From Ceratodon purpureus (Eukaryota; Streptophyta; Bryopsida; Pseudoditrichales; Ditrichaceae), in the NCBI GenBank assembly GCA_014871385.1, contig CM026424.1, positions 8,972,847 through 9,036,846 of the forward strand: a stretch of 64,000 bases of DNA. The letters are read 5' to 3'. Positions 11,330-24,900 of this stretch are shown here, in pieces. A model generated the notes under the pieces. It did no database searches, was not told where the DNA came from, and worked only from the letters and a program-made list of their open reading frames with translations. Numbering within the stretch: the first letter of the stretch is position 1; each line of letters begins with the position of its first letter. Made by a program: the position numbers and the translations under genes.

Positions 11330-11670
11330 TAAATTCCCCCGGTGATGAACCTCATCCTCGTCTTCATGACAAGGCTCCTCCAACCAGGAGTCCCATTGGA
11401 GGGGGCAAAAAGCCCTTTATATTTTGCATGTTAATGAAGAAAAAATTAAAATTCAACATTATATATATAAATTGTCTAAAAAGAATTAAGTGGGTCTCCA
11501 TAGATTAATTTGGGGTCGCAAATTCCATTAAAAATATAAAATTTACTTAAAAAGAGCGGTAGCCCTCTAAAAATAGAATTAGGGAGGGGAAGAGAAAGAG
11601 GGAGGAGGGGAGGGCCCGCCTTGTCGTTAAGACGAGGGTGAGGTTTATTGTTCGGGCATAAATTCACCTT
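11330..11670. repeat. Imperfect inverted repeat, candidate MITE
   Basis: Segments 11350-11374 and 11619-11643 are inverted copies (about 21 of 25 positions), beginning CCTCATCCTCGTC on the left. Weaker similarity continues outward to about 11330 and 11670. The interior is AT-rich and then purine-rich, without coding capacity. No target duplication was recognised. Confidence 0.5.
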
Positions 11671-12043
11671 CCACCTACCACCTCCAACAGGCTCCTGGCT
11701 CGAGACATGATGTGGCGCATAAGTTTTGGCTCACGATAGATTTCTTCTGCAGTTTTTGCTCAAAGTTTTTTTCGGCTGTTTTGCTCCTTGTGCGGTTCTT
11801 GCTCCCGAAGTTTAAGTTCTTTTCTGCAGTTTTTGCTCCTGGTGTAATTTTTCTCCAGGTTTTTGATTAGAGTAACTTGTATTGTTCAGTTTTTGCTTCG
11901 AGTTTTCTTCTGCAGTTTTTGCTTGGTGGTTTTTAATCCGGCAAAATTATCTCATGCAACAGCCAACGAAATTACTTCGTTGGCTGATGGCCGGCTTCTA
12001 CTTTCCCGATGATTAAGTTATGGAAAGTGTGATCCCAGTGCTG
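11671..12043. other. Spacer with TTTTTGCTC-like words
   Basis: From about 11740 to 11935 the sequence repeats the words TTTTTGCT and CTGCAGTTTTTGCT with irregular spacing. I see no gene. The 3' end of the LINE begins at 12056. Confidence 0.5.
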
Positions 12044-12119
12044 CCTCCCAAAACCTTTTTTTTTTTTTTTGACACAAGTAAAGTGAGACTTGTCACTTTA
12101 CTGCAAGGAGGCAAAAATT

Positions 12120-15100
12120 ACAACCGAGCCCCGCCCATTACGGCGAGACCGAAGGACAGACACTAAGACTGGTTAAAATGGTTAGAGTGATTAGTGTGAC
12201 TAAATCTAAGACCGGTGAGGTTCCACCTGGGCTAGAGGCCGTCCCATTTCGCGAACAGGCTCTTGCGGCACGAGGTGTCTTGGAATCCCGTAAGAAGCTT
12301 GACGACCTTGTCCGGGTTGGCTTGGTGCTTCTTAACTTCCTCCTGAGTTCGAGACTAGGCATTGCGTCCATAGTCGATGAGGTCCAACCAGACCTTGCAA
12401 CATAACTTCTCAATGTGCCAGTGGATGCCGTTGAACGCGGCATCGTTCCTCTTTTGCCATAGCATCCAGAGGATGGCCCCTCATAAAAGTAACCAAATGC
12501 GACTCACTTTGCGGAAACGCCGGGCAATACGGTGTGCAAAAATCCCTTGCTTCCACGAAAAGGACAACTGGACCTGAGGACCGGGGAGTAAAGTAGTAGT
12601 CCCGTGCGGGGACAGAGCAAGGTTCAGGTTGGGTCTCCCTATCTGCTTGGGCTGATCGGGACCGCTGGGGACTGCCTGCGTGGCTGGGCTGCTTGGGGGC
12701 AAATCCACGACGTTGGCCCCTCGAGGCGCAAGGATGTCTATGAGGTAGGCCCCCCATGACCACAGCTTGTACGCGGAAGGACACTCCCAGAACCTATGCA
12801 AAACAATTTCTCTGGTCCCCGCAAGGCACACGGGACAGCACTGATCTAACGTGCGAGAGCTTTTCCCTCGCCATGCGTTAACCTCGACTCCTTTGTGCCA
12901 GACGGCCCACATTAGCCCTGCTTCCTTTCTAATTCTCTCCGAGTCCCACACGTTGAGCCACCGAAGCTTATACGCACCAGGGAGCACACCATACCATTTT
13001 TTTCTCAACTACCTTAGGCACCGGGTGAGTCTTCAGCAGTATCTTCCTCCCAATGCCAGCGGTATAGTTCATGAACGGGACGTGGTTAGGCCATTTCATC
13101 ATGGCCGGATCCCAATCTAAATCCTTAGTTTTCCCGTAGAAGAGAAGGACTTCTTTCTTCTTCGGCCCTCGCTTAACAGGGACGACTCGGACTTGTCTTA
13201 CGCAGCCTACGACCTCATTGACAGCGTCGTTTCCCATAGCATCATACCTTGCACCAATCAGCCGAATATCGAATGGAATTTCGGTGAGGCACGCCATAAG
13301 AGTGTCCACCTGGTACGTTGTGGTGTAAATGGGACGTTGTGTGCCCCCGGGCCAGGGGAAGGGTGGAAATCATCGTCTGTCCTGCATACCAAGATGGGGC
13401 ATTGGATGATATTATCTGGGTAGATTCCAATCCACTCCCCGTAAATGGGGTCCCTGCTTCCCTGCAGTAGTGGTCTCCACGCTGCTCTTGCCCTTGAAAC
13501 ACACGCCTCCCATGCTCCTGATTCCTCTCTCAAAACCCCAAAAGCTTCTCGGACCTCTTCGGCATTCATGAATCTGCTCCAGTGCCAAACGTCACGGTAC
13601 TTACGCAAGCCCGCCTGATGCAGCTTTGCTGCCCTTAGCTTGGAAAACCCAGCGCCGACATGCTGGAGGGTGGGTGACCACCACCAGCTTGATGCCATCA
13701 GTTCGTCCCAGGATTTTGGGGGGAGGGGTGTCACTGCGTGTAGAATTCGCTTCCACGCAGGGAAGACTCGGTTCCACACGATGGAGCCGGTCTTGGCTTG
13801 ATGCTTGGTAATCGCGAAGTATTCCAAACTCTCGTGCCACCGTCCACCCCCATAAGGCTGGAAATGTGCTAACTTGTGTCGAAGAAAGAGATGGAGATTA
13901 GAATGGCCAGGTTCGAGGGCTTTAATTATCCATTTCACCATAAGCGCATCAACTCCATCCGCTGGGTTAACTAGACTAATCCCCCCCTCGCTCTTGCTCT
14001 GACAACAGCTAATCCAGCTAACTCCTGCTCTGGAGCGTTCGGTACGCCCTGCAGCCAGATAGTTTGAAATCGACGACTTAAGCCTCGCCACACCCTTCTT
14101 CGTTCCCCCCCATATGGAAAAAAAGAAGAATAGGGATGACAAGAGGATGTTGTTGGCGATTACTCCTCTACCAGTGCGGTTCACCTTGGCGTTACTCCAA
14201 TACGAGAGCTTGGCCGCGAGCTTGTTGTACAAGAAATTGTTGACGTCGTTGGTGGATAAAGAGAGCCCGAAGGGGGCTCCGAGGAGTTTGCTTACTCCTG
14301 CGTTGTCCGCCCAAGTGACACCAAGGTCCTCTGTCCAAGCTGGGCGAACCGCTAGGTGGGTACTCTTCCAGTATCCGCTGGATTTTGCCCAGTTCAAGAC
14401 AAGACCTGTTGCTAAGCAGAAAATGGACAGGGTGCGGATCAGATTTTTGACTGGTGCCTCCTCCCCAAGGAGGATAAACGATGTGTCGTCGGCATATTGA
14501 GCCATGATCTGTTGCTTGCCCTGGAAGGGGAGTTGAATTCCTTTTACATTTCCTGCTGCGGCCTCCTTCATGACCATGGCATTGAGTGCTTCAGAGATAA
14601 TTAGGAAGAGGTACGGGGCCAGTGGGCACCCCTGCCTCACCCCCCGCTGGATTTGAAACTGCGGTGATGGCACTCCATTCACTTTCACCGTGGCTGCCGC
14701 GTCGAGAAAAAGGAGGTTGACCATCTGTATGAATTCCTCGGGGAATCCTATCCTGGCCATAATTTTGAACAAACATCCCCACTCCACCATGTCATAGGCC
14801 TTAGAGAAGTCCAATTTTAAGAACAAAAGGTCTTGATTCGGCTGTTCAGCCCAGGACATGGTTTCGTATGTGAGGAATAAGTTGTCCAGGATAAACCGCA
14901 TCGGAAGAAATGCGGATTGGTCGTGGCTAATGATACTCATGAGGGCTGGTTGTAACCAAAGTTGCAGCGCCTTCTCGAAGATCTTATTCCCCAGGTTCAA
15001 AAGCGTAATAGGCCGCCAGTTGGTTAGGGCCTGCCTTTCTCCCCCCTTGTGTAGCAAAACGATTGTACCATGTGTGACTCCCGAGGGAAGGCGTCCGATC

Positions 15101-15324
15101 CTGATGCTTTCGGAAATCATAGCATGGAAGTCACTTCCCATGACGTCCCAGAATGCTTTGTAGAACTCCAAGATTATCCCGTCGGGGCCAGGGGCTTTGC
15201 CCGGTTTCATGTCATCTACCGCGGCTTTCAGCTCGCCTGCTGACACTGGTTCTTTGAGACGCCGCTTCATTTCCTCCGAGAGGCGGTCATGTACGCAGTT
15301 GAGTGTGAAGTCTTCCGCTGCCAC
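12120..15324 (-). pseudogene. LINE ORF2 reverse transcriptase and C-terminal zinc domain
   Basis: The largest frame (13258-15324) has the non-LTR RT landmarks: MKPGKAPGPDGI, NWRPITLLN, LKLDFSKAYD, RGVRQGCPLAPYLF and the catalytic AQYADDTSF near 14500. The frame then shifts near 13258 and near 13000. The 12481-13008 piece carries the zf-RVT type domain (CCPVCLAGT ... HRFWECPSAY). The last piece (WMLWQKRNDAAF near 12450) is the usual C-terminal end of plant L1-type ORF2. The enzyme would copy LINE RNA at the nicked target; this copy is inactive. Confidence 0.88.
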
Positions 15325-15450
15325 GGTCTCTGCTGTGGGTGGCCTTGCTGTGTACAGTCTCTAATAGTATTCCTAACAGATCGTTCCGAGCTCCTTTGGA
15401 TCGGTCTGCACCTGCCCTGTACTGTCTGTGAGAGATGTGATTTGCCTTGC

Positions 15451-16640
15451 TCAGGAGCGCTGCTTATGTGCTCTAAAGAACTCCCAGGATCCTCTGTTGC
15501 CTACTTGTTTCCATTTAAGTCGGCTTCTAATACGTTGTCCCTCCACCTTTCTGGTTTCCACTTCGCGCAGAAAGGCTGCCGCTTGGGATAATTCCTCCTG
15601 CGCGTGGGGGTCTGTTGGTGCGGCGTGAAGTGATTCCACAGCTTGCTCCAAACGACCACGCCAGCTGACTTCTTCGGCCCGGTTTTCTTTGGCACGTTGC
15701 AGGCAGAATTCTCTGTAGAATTTGACACATCTCCGCAGCTTCCCGAAGAAGGGGAGCGCTGCGTGTGTTCGCCAGAGCCTGCAAATACCTGCTTGAACCT
15801 CCGGCTCTCTCAGAAAGGCAGCGTTCATGGCATATGGGAACGGCCTCTTGGACACCGGCTCCAGCAAGATTTTCCTCCACACGGGAAGGTGATCAGAGTG
15901 ATTACTATCGCCTAAGATCCTGTAGTCTGCTGTAAGAGTCTCGGGGGCACCCGACGGGAACGTATACGCCATGTCTAGTCTGGCTAAGAGACGGGTGCCA
16001 TCATGCCGCCGGCTGTCCCAGGAGTACCGAATGTGCTTCCCACCGGGAAAGGGTCGGAGACTTGAAAGAGCTCTTTCAGCTCATGAAAAATCCTCTTTTC
16101 TTCTTTGGTAGTGACTGAGGCTCTTGCATTTGATTTGTCACGGCTGTGCTCCACGAAATTCCAGTCGCCTAACATAATCCACCTGCATTCCCTCGGCAAC
16201 TCGTCCATCAACTCAATCCATAAGGCACACTTATCGGGGGGGGAGTGTTGGGCGTATACATTCAGTATACCTACATCCTCACCAGGGACCCCTTTCAGGT
16301 GAATCCATTGTGCGGTGCCAGCCCGGGAGTGGCCCTCCGCATGGATCAGTGGGACAAGGCTAGGGGCCACCCACATGCCTATACCCCCACTTCCTGCCCC
16401 TTCCTCGTTTGCTACATGGTTATATGCTACCTCGGCTTCACATCCTAGGAATCTTGCGCCAGGTCACATCAGGTTGTGAACTGCTTGGAATTTCTCACCC
16501 CTAAGTTTCGTCTCCTGAAAACAAATCACATCTGCTTCTCTAAGCAGTTGGCGGTAGTAGTTTTTAATTATGTCTACTTTCGAGCTATCGTTCATGCCCT
16601 GAACGTTTTGGCTTATGGTTGTAATCTTCATTCAAAAGAT
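15451..16640 (-). pseudogene. LINE ORF2 endonuclease domain
   Basis: Minus-strand reading shows an APE-type endonuclease in pieces: NVQGMN near 16600, CFQETKL near 16520, LGDWNFVEH near 16170 and SDHLPV near 15890, which are the N, E, D and SDH landmarks of the family. A stop near 16460 and a frame change between 15984 and 15972 break it. The enzyme nicks target DNA to prime reverse transcription. The segment 15451-15900 is the helical linker towards the reverse transcriptase. Confidence 0.82.
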
Positions 16641-17170
16641 GGGGCTAAGTTGGTGACTACGGGTCGGGGGTACGGGCTCAGCTGGTTTGACCGTGCGTTC
16701 CTCTGATTCTTCCTGCTTGCCTTGGCCTTCCCTGGGATTGGACACCTTGCCCTTGGCCTCCGTTTAACCGCACCATTGTTTGCTGTGACAATCTCTGCTG
16801 AACTGGGGAGGGCGGGAAGTGGGCCTAGACCCCATTCTCCCTCAGCCATTCCTTCATGGCGGGGAATAAATGGGGGGGGGATTTGCTCCAGGAACTGTCC
16901 ATATGCTTGGGGGCGTACTTGAGTCTGAGTCTGAGTCTCTGCCTCGGACCACGGGACTTGTGCAGCACCAAAACTGAGACCATCTGTGTGTCTCCCAGAG
17001 TCTCCGGAGGAGGCTTCGAGCCCTTGGTCTGGTCCTCTATCCGAGCTACCACCGTACCCGCTCCAAGCACAAGCAAAGGAGTCCTCTAGTTCAAACTGTG
17101 AATTCTTCTGACCGGCTTCACGGGATCCGGAATATTCTGACATCTCTACATCGTTTATGACTGGTTGTCC

Positions 17171-18769
17171 CTAGTCTCTCGGTGTGGAGATGTCTTCGTG
17201 ACCTGTGAGACCCTCTATGGGAGAAGCCGTCCCGAAACCAACAATTGCCTTGGCCGCATGGGTGACGTGATTGGCACTCTGCGATGGGAGGATGCCTACG
17301 GTGGCCGGCGGCATTACACGAGCTGCTGGAGGCCTGAATTGGCGTTCTGGTTGCACGCCTGGTGCACGCCTGAGTTCTTGAGCCTGCAGACTTCCGGCCG
17401 TGACGGAGGTAGTCTGCGGTTGGTGTGCGAGTGCAGGTGGTTCCCTGTTCCTAATGCGCCAGTCTGCACGGGCTTTTTGCAGTTCCAGAGCGTCTGCAAA
17501 TTCACTTGGGTTAGGGGAGGATTCGTATCCCCTAAGTTCTCTCTCCCTTTGCACCCAGCTGTTCCAATCGAGCGATGCGCTGGGCGTACCAACTACGCCC
17601 TTGGCTTTGTTGGCACTGCTTGGTTTGCCCGGGGCTCGCTCTTCCTCGACTCCCACTTGTTCCTGCTGGTCCGCTTGCGGTAGATCTGGGCCAGAGCTCT
17701 GCCTTGGCACTTCCTGCTGTTTCCCTACTGCCATACGCTCTCGCCCTATGCGGGTGGCTTCCTTTGAAAAGAAAGCACGAAGTCCCGGACGGCCAGGTTT
17801 CTTCGGCACCTGCCACTCCTTGTCGTCTGCACCTGCTGGCTTTTGTGTTTCCTCGGCTTGCGTAGTGTGACCCCGTGAGCTAGGTTTCTTCGGCCCATGC
17901 AACACTGTGCAAGCCTTGATCAAATGCGTAGTGGATAAGCAAAATCTGCACCTTATCGGGAGATTATTGTAGTCCACTTGAATATTAGTAACCTTCCCTG
18001 TTACCGGATTCTCTGCTTCTAGTGAGAGAATGAATGGGTCGCCTGTTTGAACTGCTATACAGAACTTCTGATCTGAATTTACGGCATTTCCCCTATGCTT
18101 CCCAAGAACTGAGCCTATGCTCTTTGCCAATTCAGCCGCGCTGCTTATAAACTCATCCGGAACCTCCTTTAGCGTAATCCAGATCGGCATCTTAGTTCCA
18201 GTGGGTCTACTCGCGTTGAATCCGGGCACCTAGGGCTGCATAATGCAGGTCCCCCACTTCGACAAGTGTGGCGTTAGCATTAGGATTTTTTGGGTGGCAG
18301 CCTCTTCCTTGGTTATGACCTGGAAGAAGCCGTGGCCGAGGTCGCGACCCACCTGATATGTTCCACTGATCTCCTTGGAGATTAGTCCAATCCATTCCTT
18401 CAAGGCTGGTTCCGGGATCTGGCCCCCCACAAAGTAGGCTATTACAACCTGCTTCTTGAAGAAGTCCATCTCCTTCTGCACCTTCTCTCGACATAATGTC
18501 ACCTTCCTTGATCATGTCTCGATGAGGAATCCGGTGCTGCTTCTTTCAATTCCGGTCGGGAGGGTTTCCCCAGGTGAGGCCCGAGTGGGGTGAATCGCTG
18601 CGAACTGGCCCAGGTGTGTTAATGCCGCCACCTGCTCGGGTTCCACCGATTCATGCTGCTGAAGCTTCTCCGCTAGGGCTTGGTCCTCCTTGGCCGAGGA
18701 TTGAATAGGTGCATGCGCCAGACGTGTTTTCAGGGTGTCAGCGTAACTTGATGTGGCTGAGTCCTCCAT
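17171..18769 (-). pseudogene. LINE ORF1 (RNA-binding protein)
   Basis: The frame begins with an ATG at 18769 (MEDSATSSYADTLKTRL), shifts near 18505, continues to 18230, meets a TAG where a Trp codon is likely (CIMQP, stop, VPGFN), and runs on to 17171. The middle resembles the DUF4283-type domain of plant LINE ORF1 proteins, followed by a single CCHC knuckle CRFCLSTTHLIKAC near 17930. The rest is a Pro/Gln-rich low-complexity tail. An additional 171-residue frame at 16628-17143 may be its displaced C-terminal part. ORF1 proteins coat LINE RNA. Confidence 0.8.
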
Positions 18770-18970
18770 GGTAACGACCCCCGATCGTAGATGAAGGCAC
18801 AGATCTTGAGAAAAACCCCGAGAAAAACCCTAATTCTAAACCTGCACCACTGTCTAGCTAGGGCGGCTTCACTTCCCGCTGTCCTCCACCACGGAGAGGG
18901 TCAAGGAATCAGCACAAATACAGAGCAGGGAACAAAACACAAATTGCAGAACTACACACAAAGGACAGGA

Positions 18971-19710
18971 GGGGGGAAGCACAATAAAGTGGCCCACAAA
19001 AGTGCTTAGCTCATTGCCAATTTCATCCATTGTTGTAAACACTAAGAAAAGTGCCATATAAGTTTTTGATATGTTGAAAGCGGGATGGGATATAGAAAAT
19101 AGACTCGGTCATCTTGAGTCCTGGAAATTTGCATAAGAAGGTAAGGTGTTTACGATGCCCTCCGAGTACCTCAAAGTGCGACAAAGTGAATGCAGTCATT
19201 TGAAAAAGTGGCTAGAAAAGAGTGCAAACTTTGTCAGAAAACACTTTCAAGCGGATGGTGCCCTCCGTTTGTGAATTGTGGTCATAGAAATGGGCACCAC
19301 CCATTTCGTTCGGAAGTTTGGACGGACGAGAAGTATATCTGGGATGTTTTTTAGGAGGGTCACTTCGGCGGTACTTTTTGTGAATTTTTCTTCACCGAAC
19401 ATCGTTTTTTAAATTGGAAAAAACATCCTTTAAAGACAATAGAGGGCACCAAATGAAGAAATCAAGACTTTGGAAAAGTTCATTTTCATGATTTAGAACT
19501 AGTGGTCAAATTTAGTTTCAATTGAGGATGTTCTTTTTATGAAGATGCGTGTAAGATACCTTGTGACACCCTAGAAAGTGACTAAAATGCTCAAAAACTT
19601 CACCAAAATGCTCAAAATCAGCTTTGAGCATTAAAAAACAGCACACTTCATATTCACTTCTTAGTGATCACATATTGCACTTTGTGGTCCACTTTATTGT
19701 GCTCTTCCCC
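18971..19710. mobile_element. 740-bp inverted-repeat element nested in the LINE
   Basis: CACAATAAAGTGG at 18980-18992 reappears inverted at 19689-19701. The arms extend to about 18971-19005 and 19677-19710, with a G run at the outer left end and a C run at the outer right. Just outside are AGGACAGGA and AGGACGGA, a possible degenerate 8-9 bp target duplication, which would suit a hAT- or Mutator-type non-autonomous element. There is no coding capacity inside. Confidence 0.65.
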
Positions 19711-19961
19711 AGGACGGAGATCGGAGATAAAACCCTAAAAAGAAACTCCACGGTAGCCGGTGGCCTCCTGTATCGAGACGTCCGGCACGCGGACGATCGA
19801 GAGTATGGACACGGCCAGACCTGTCTACGCATTGAGTTGCGGTCGTGCTCTCCTAGCTAAGACAATGTGTGCTTCAGCACGCAACGCTCGATCCCTGCAT
19901 CGCCACAAGCTCCATCACGATCACGGAGCTCTATCGCTCAGCCTCCCTCCCAAAACCTTTT

Positions 19962-21930
19962 CATAGCAAGTCCCAATGTGTCGGTCATGTACTGCAATAA
20001 ATTTGTGATGGCCATATTTAATGAGTCAGCACAGAAGGTGTCACGGACCTTGGGCCTTGGAACGGGTCGCGTTGCGGAGGAAGGTGGATCACAGTTAACT
20101 TTCAAGCACACACAATTGTGAGCCCGAGGAGGAAGGTGAGTGAGTGAGGCCCTGCCACACAACATTTCACAGACAATTTAATTAGATAGCGGCACAGTTG
20201 GTGGATGAGTAACTGTGCTGCGGTGAAGGACAGTATAGTAAAGTACCACCTCCTCAGCCTTTGTGCACCAATAATAGGAAGTGGAGTATATGAACAAGTG
20301 GTAGCATGAAGTAGCTCAAATTGGCCCGAAATCATGAGCATCGCCACCAGTAAGGTAGAGCAACCAAGAACCGTGAAAATAAGGTGATTTGACAAGAAAG
20401 GACTGATATAGGAATTCTTTGAATTTTTTTTTATATGAGGAAGAAGAGATGATGAAGAATGCAGCTTATTTCATATTTTTATTCTCCGTAAATAATTGTG
20501 TAGAATTTCTAAAAACTGAGTAGTTTGTCAAACCCCCTTCTTGTATATTAGACTCTTCCAAAACCAAACATGATGGTGTCTTAAGGCTACTTGGGCTTGT
20601 GTCTTGAAAGGGACAGAAGCCCAAATACGTCTTTAAAAATCTAGAAGACTTTAAAGTTGGGAGGTGTGCTCTGATCGTGTGAGGACAGACACAGCCAATA
20701 CGATCAAATGATCGGAGCCTGGAGGTGGCGTAGGATCAAGCTTGACCTTCTCAGTTTCCTGCAAGACAAATGATTACTGGGATGCTAAGACGGATTACCT
20801 CACGTAGTATTATGGCAAAAATGGAATGTCATAGCAACATTATCAAACAGTTACCCATCAATAATGCACTCTCCAGATTACAGTGCTTTGGATTCAATGT
20901 TCTCCGAGAAAGAAGAGATAGGAGATAAATGGATTCAATGCATGTGTTCTATATGAAACACGAGCAAAAACGATTGGATAGCGGAGCGCTTGACAATTTT
21001 GAACAAATTTTACGACTTGATAGAAAGCACGACCTTCTCCATGAGAAAAAAAGCGCCCATACTCTTAATATTTCAAAATACAAATTATGATCTAGTGCAA
21101 ATTTAGTCCCCAAGTGAAATAATCTACATCTGTACAAGCTGCTACATCTTTCTGCCTGTGAGTTCAGGAGCGGTGATACAACGCGCCTCTACTACTATTG
21201 AAGGATATGTCTGCTTTTTGTTTCACCAGCTAAAGCTACAAAAATGATATGGCACTTTAGACGTGCCAGTGTAGTGTGCCACCAAATATCCACCGATCAC
21301 GGTATCAATGGCCCTTGATACCAATTCACAACACACGCCATTCAAATGCTAACAACCTTGATAATTTAAACATCTATTCTTTGTCACTAATTAGTTCAGG
21401 ATAAGGGTAATATTATCCTAAACCAGAGACAGACGAGAATGAACACACAAAGTAACAAACTGATCCACGTAGTATAGTCGTACTGGATCTGGTACAGTGT
21501 TGCATGATTATATTTTACTGTCGAAATATATCAAGCTTGGTCTCTTACAAACTTGGGTCTTGCATTAGGCCTCCCAAACCACCTGTAATGCATTTAAATT
21601 CTGCGTTAACCATACAAAGCAAAAGTGAATACGCTGAGAATTAGAAACAAACTACACATGTTTATGTCAAGAGATTTTATCCATTCTGGACTACAATACA
21701 TCCAGACGTGAGATATTCGGGATCCCAATATCCAGATAAAGCAGTCCTCAACATCAATTAAGACATATTGCTGATAAGAAGGCAACAAATTATACATTCT
21801 TATCAATAGGTTGAGATGAGCTTTTCATCAGCTTGACTCCAGACGGTAGCTTAATCATAAAATATATACAAGAGAACTATAACCCAAAAAACAAACACTA
21901 ATTGCCACCAGGTCATGATTAAATCTTTGT
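19962..21930. other. Intergenic region, no gene recognised
   Basis: AT-rich sequence downstream of the unrecognised minus-strand gene at 21.9-25.1 kb and beyond the 5' end of the LINE. Only short unconserved frames occur on either strand. The first 600 bp after the LINE target duplication are somewhat GC-richer, without a recognisable motif. Confidence 0.5.
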
Positions 21931-21940
21931 TCTTTGTACC

Positions 21941-24900
21941 TCAAACATTGTTCAACGCATCCGCCGCAGTGAGCAGACATTTGGCGTACTTGTCGGTTGC
22001 CCTCTTCACATAAACGCAAACATCTGGACCCCATGTATCTCCCAACGCCTTCAGAAGTTCACCATCTCCCTCAAGCCTCTTCCATGTCTCTTCCATGTCA
22101 TTCAGAACTTCACTCATACATCCGGCAATGTCAGCAGGATCTAACATGGAATCGTCATCAAAAGAGCAGGTTCCCAGCTCTCTACTCAAGCGGCTTAGAA
22201 GGCAAGCATATGCTTTTGCATGAGGCACTCCTTCCATACAATTTTCGGACAACAGCAAGTCGCGCAGAAACAGTTTCACGACAACGACATAGTGCGTGGT
22301 GGTGATGCAATTGCCTTCCACTTTAGCCTTCGGATATATCATTGACAGAGCTGCATCCAACAGTTCCACAAACAACAAATGTGCTCATTGCCAGTTGCAT
22401 TTTCTCCATCACAATCAAGCAACAGTTTCTCATGCTGGTCAATCTTCCCTCCCTTTAAAAAGCTTGAAGGGAGAAGCACTGATTGTGGTCACAAAGATGA
22501 CTTCAAATCAGATCAATACAGGTCAAGACATAGGCTAAGAAAGGCGAGAGATGATGCAAGCATAACTACTTGATGGTTCACTGGGTGTTTGAGAAGATCC
22601 AATGTGAATGAATGACATGAAAATAACATGCCATGTTACAGAATGAACAACAGAACATAACTTACAAATTAGAAAGCCATCTGAGGAGAAGGTCACATGA
22701 AGCTAAGTAAGTGAACCCTACTCACCAGCCCTCTCTTTCTTCTCAAGATTCAGGAGCTGCATGGGGACACTTGCTGAGTCTGCGGATCCACCTGGAACCC
22801 ATCCTTCATACCCTGGAGTCCGATATGGTTCTCTGCCATCAAACAAATTAGAGTGCGCTTGAGAGGGAGAAAACGAGGGGCCCTTGCATTCCGTGTCCTC
22901 CAGGTACTCAAAAAGATGGGGTCCATCTCTACGCGACCCAGTCGATATCTTAGCCAAGCTTAGATTCAAGTCGAAAGTTGAGTTTTCAGGCATTCCGTTG
23001 ACACCATGTCTGCAAAACCGAAGGACAGAACCGCTTGTTTCAAGGCAGATACAAACGCTTGTCCACGACTCATAGATTCACTAAACTATTTTAGGATAAA
23101 GATGGGCAAATGACAGGACGATTTCTTCCAGCTACCTGAACCAACCAGTCCTAAAGAGAACTAGACACTAAGCTCCATATGATCATAACGTCAAACAAGG
23201 CTCTGGCAATTTGAGAAAGATCAAATATTCTCTAGAGGATTTAAGTGACACTGCTAAGCACACTAAAACCAATGAAAAAGCAAGAGTAGATCCAAAGGAA
23301 TAACAGATCTCAATCTCCTATGAAGACAACCTATTCCTTCTCAAGACAGTACACATGAATCCAATAATTCAAGACCAACGAAGCCAACGAAACAAGAAGC
23401 GCATTTACTAAGCATACTCAACATCCTTCCTAACTGGAGATTAGTAGGAGAAACTAGAATGACTCAGAAATACTCACAGGCAACAAATGATCGTCAACAA
23501 AGTCTAAAACAAAATTACTCCGCACAATAACACAAGTGAGATCCATCATACAAAGATAACAGATTTTTATTTTTTTACATATATAATAATAACCAGCGAC
23601 TACCTCTAGGATGAAGGCAAAGTACCGACTTCCTTGTAGGTCCCAAACGATGAAAGCAACAAGACACAAGAGTGACGGGTCCGTGGTTTTAGTGCTAAGT
23701 TATGTGTGGGCAAGGCAGAGTGTCAAGGCGAAAGTGGGAAGAGGGACATACGTGGGGATTCGGCTGTTATTTGAGGTACTTGCCATTCTAACTGCCCTTC
23801 CCTGTGTAACCCAAATGCCCACTCCTGTATGACAGCCAACAAGAAAATTATCTTTAAAGACGTCTCCAAGCTTGTTCTAGATAAATATGTAGATTACTCA
23901 CTTAGCATCCATAGCGCCAGACTCAGCATCACCAAGACTTGACTTGCATAAGGGATTTTTTCATAATCATAAATGGGATTCTTAAGGGATGGCCAATCCT
24001 CGCGATTTAAGGCTGGACTCACCTTGTTGAAGAACTGCTGATGTAGATCTCTACCCCTGGCTTCATAGCCTGTCAATCTGAGCTGTGAATGATAAGGATT
24101 AGTCAAGAAGAGAAAATCAATAGCCTTTCCCTGAGCTAATCTTCATTTTTTACCGTCGATGCAGTTTTTATGATGCATTCATTCCTTTGCAAACTCCACA
24201 CTTAGCATCGTACTCATGAACAAGGGACCTAGATTTGAGTGTGACGAAAAAGGAAGCGGGTGAGCAACATGCACAGGGGTGATGGTTGGATCATGGACAA
24301 GTGGGAGGGGGAAGGATCATGGACAGGGGTGAGGAATGAGCCAACATCATCAGTAGGGAAGAGAGTGAGATGTATCATCTAATGGGAAAGGGTTGAGATA
24401 AAATTTTGCACAATGTCACTTACAATGATTACGGAAGGGATTAGAGTAGTGCTTGGTTTTTCCGGTGCAATAGGAGGCTGAAGAAAAGGTTTCCAATTGT
24501 GCACCAGATGAATGCCTAAACCCTGCAGATGGCAAACAACAAACAAGATGTCACATAGAAAAAGGCAATGTGAACAAGGCAGGTTAGGTGTTCCCGAAAT
24601 TTAGCCCATACGCACCACTACATTCAAAAGCTCGTCGCCTAGAATCTACGTTGCGCGCTAACAAGCTTCGGGAGATCAACCCATCTTCATAACCCGCAAG
24701 CGTAACCCTTCAAAATTCAAACCTTCACTACCATGAATCTAGTTCTGCCAAAATGCACAATCCCAGAACTTATATAATTCAACAACAAAGCTCCCAACGA
24801 CCACAGCTCCTCTAATTCCCCCCTGTCGCAGCAAAAAACAATGCAACGATGCAAGACAATAACGAACAACACAATTATTCCTCACCGAAACAAAACCGAA

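Larger units (their letters stand above)
12056..19945 (-). mobile_element. L1-type LINE, apparently full length but decayed
   Basis: On the minus strand the element has a 5' untranslated region, ORF1 with a CCHC knuckle, ORF2 with endonuclease, reverse transcriptase and a C-terminal zinc domain, and ends in a poly(A) tail seen as the T run at 12056-12070. CCTCCCAAAACC plus a T run occurs both at 12044-12059 and at 19946-19961, which is the target duplication of target-primed insertion. The length of 7.9 kb includes a 740-bp element nested in the 5' region. Several frame breaks show that this copy is dead. Confidence 0.88.

Noticed and set aside
23611-23832. Plus-strand frame inside the unrecognised gene
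   Set aside because: It lies in an intron region on the opposite strand, with no domain and no conserved pattern.
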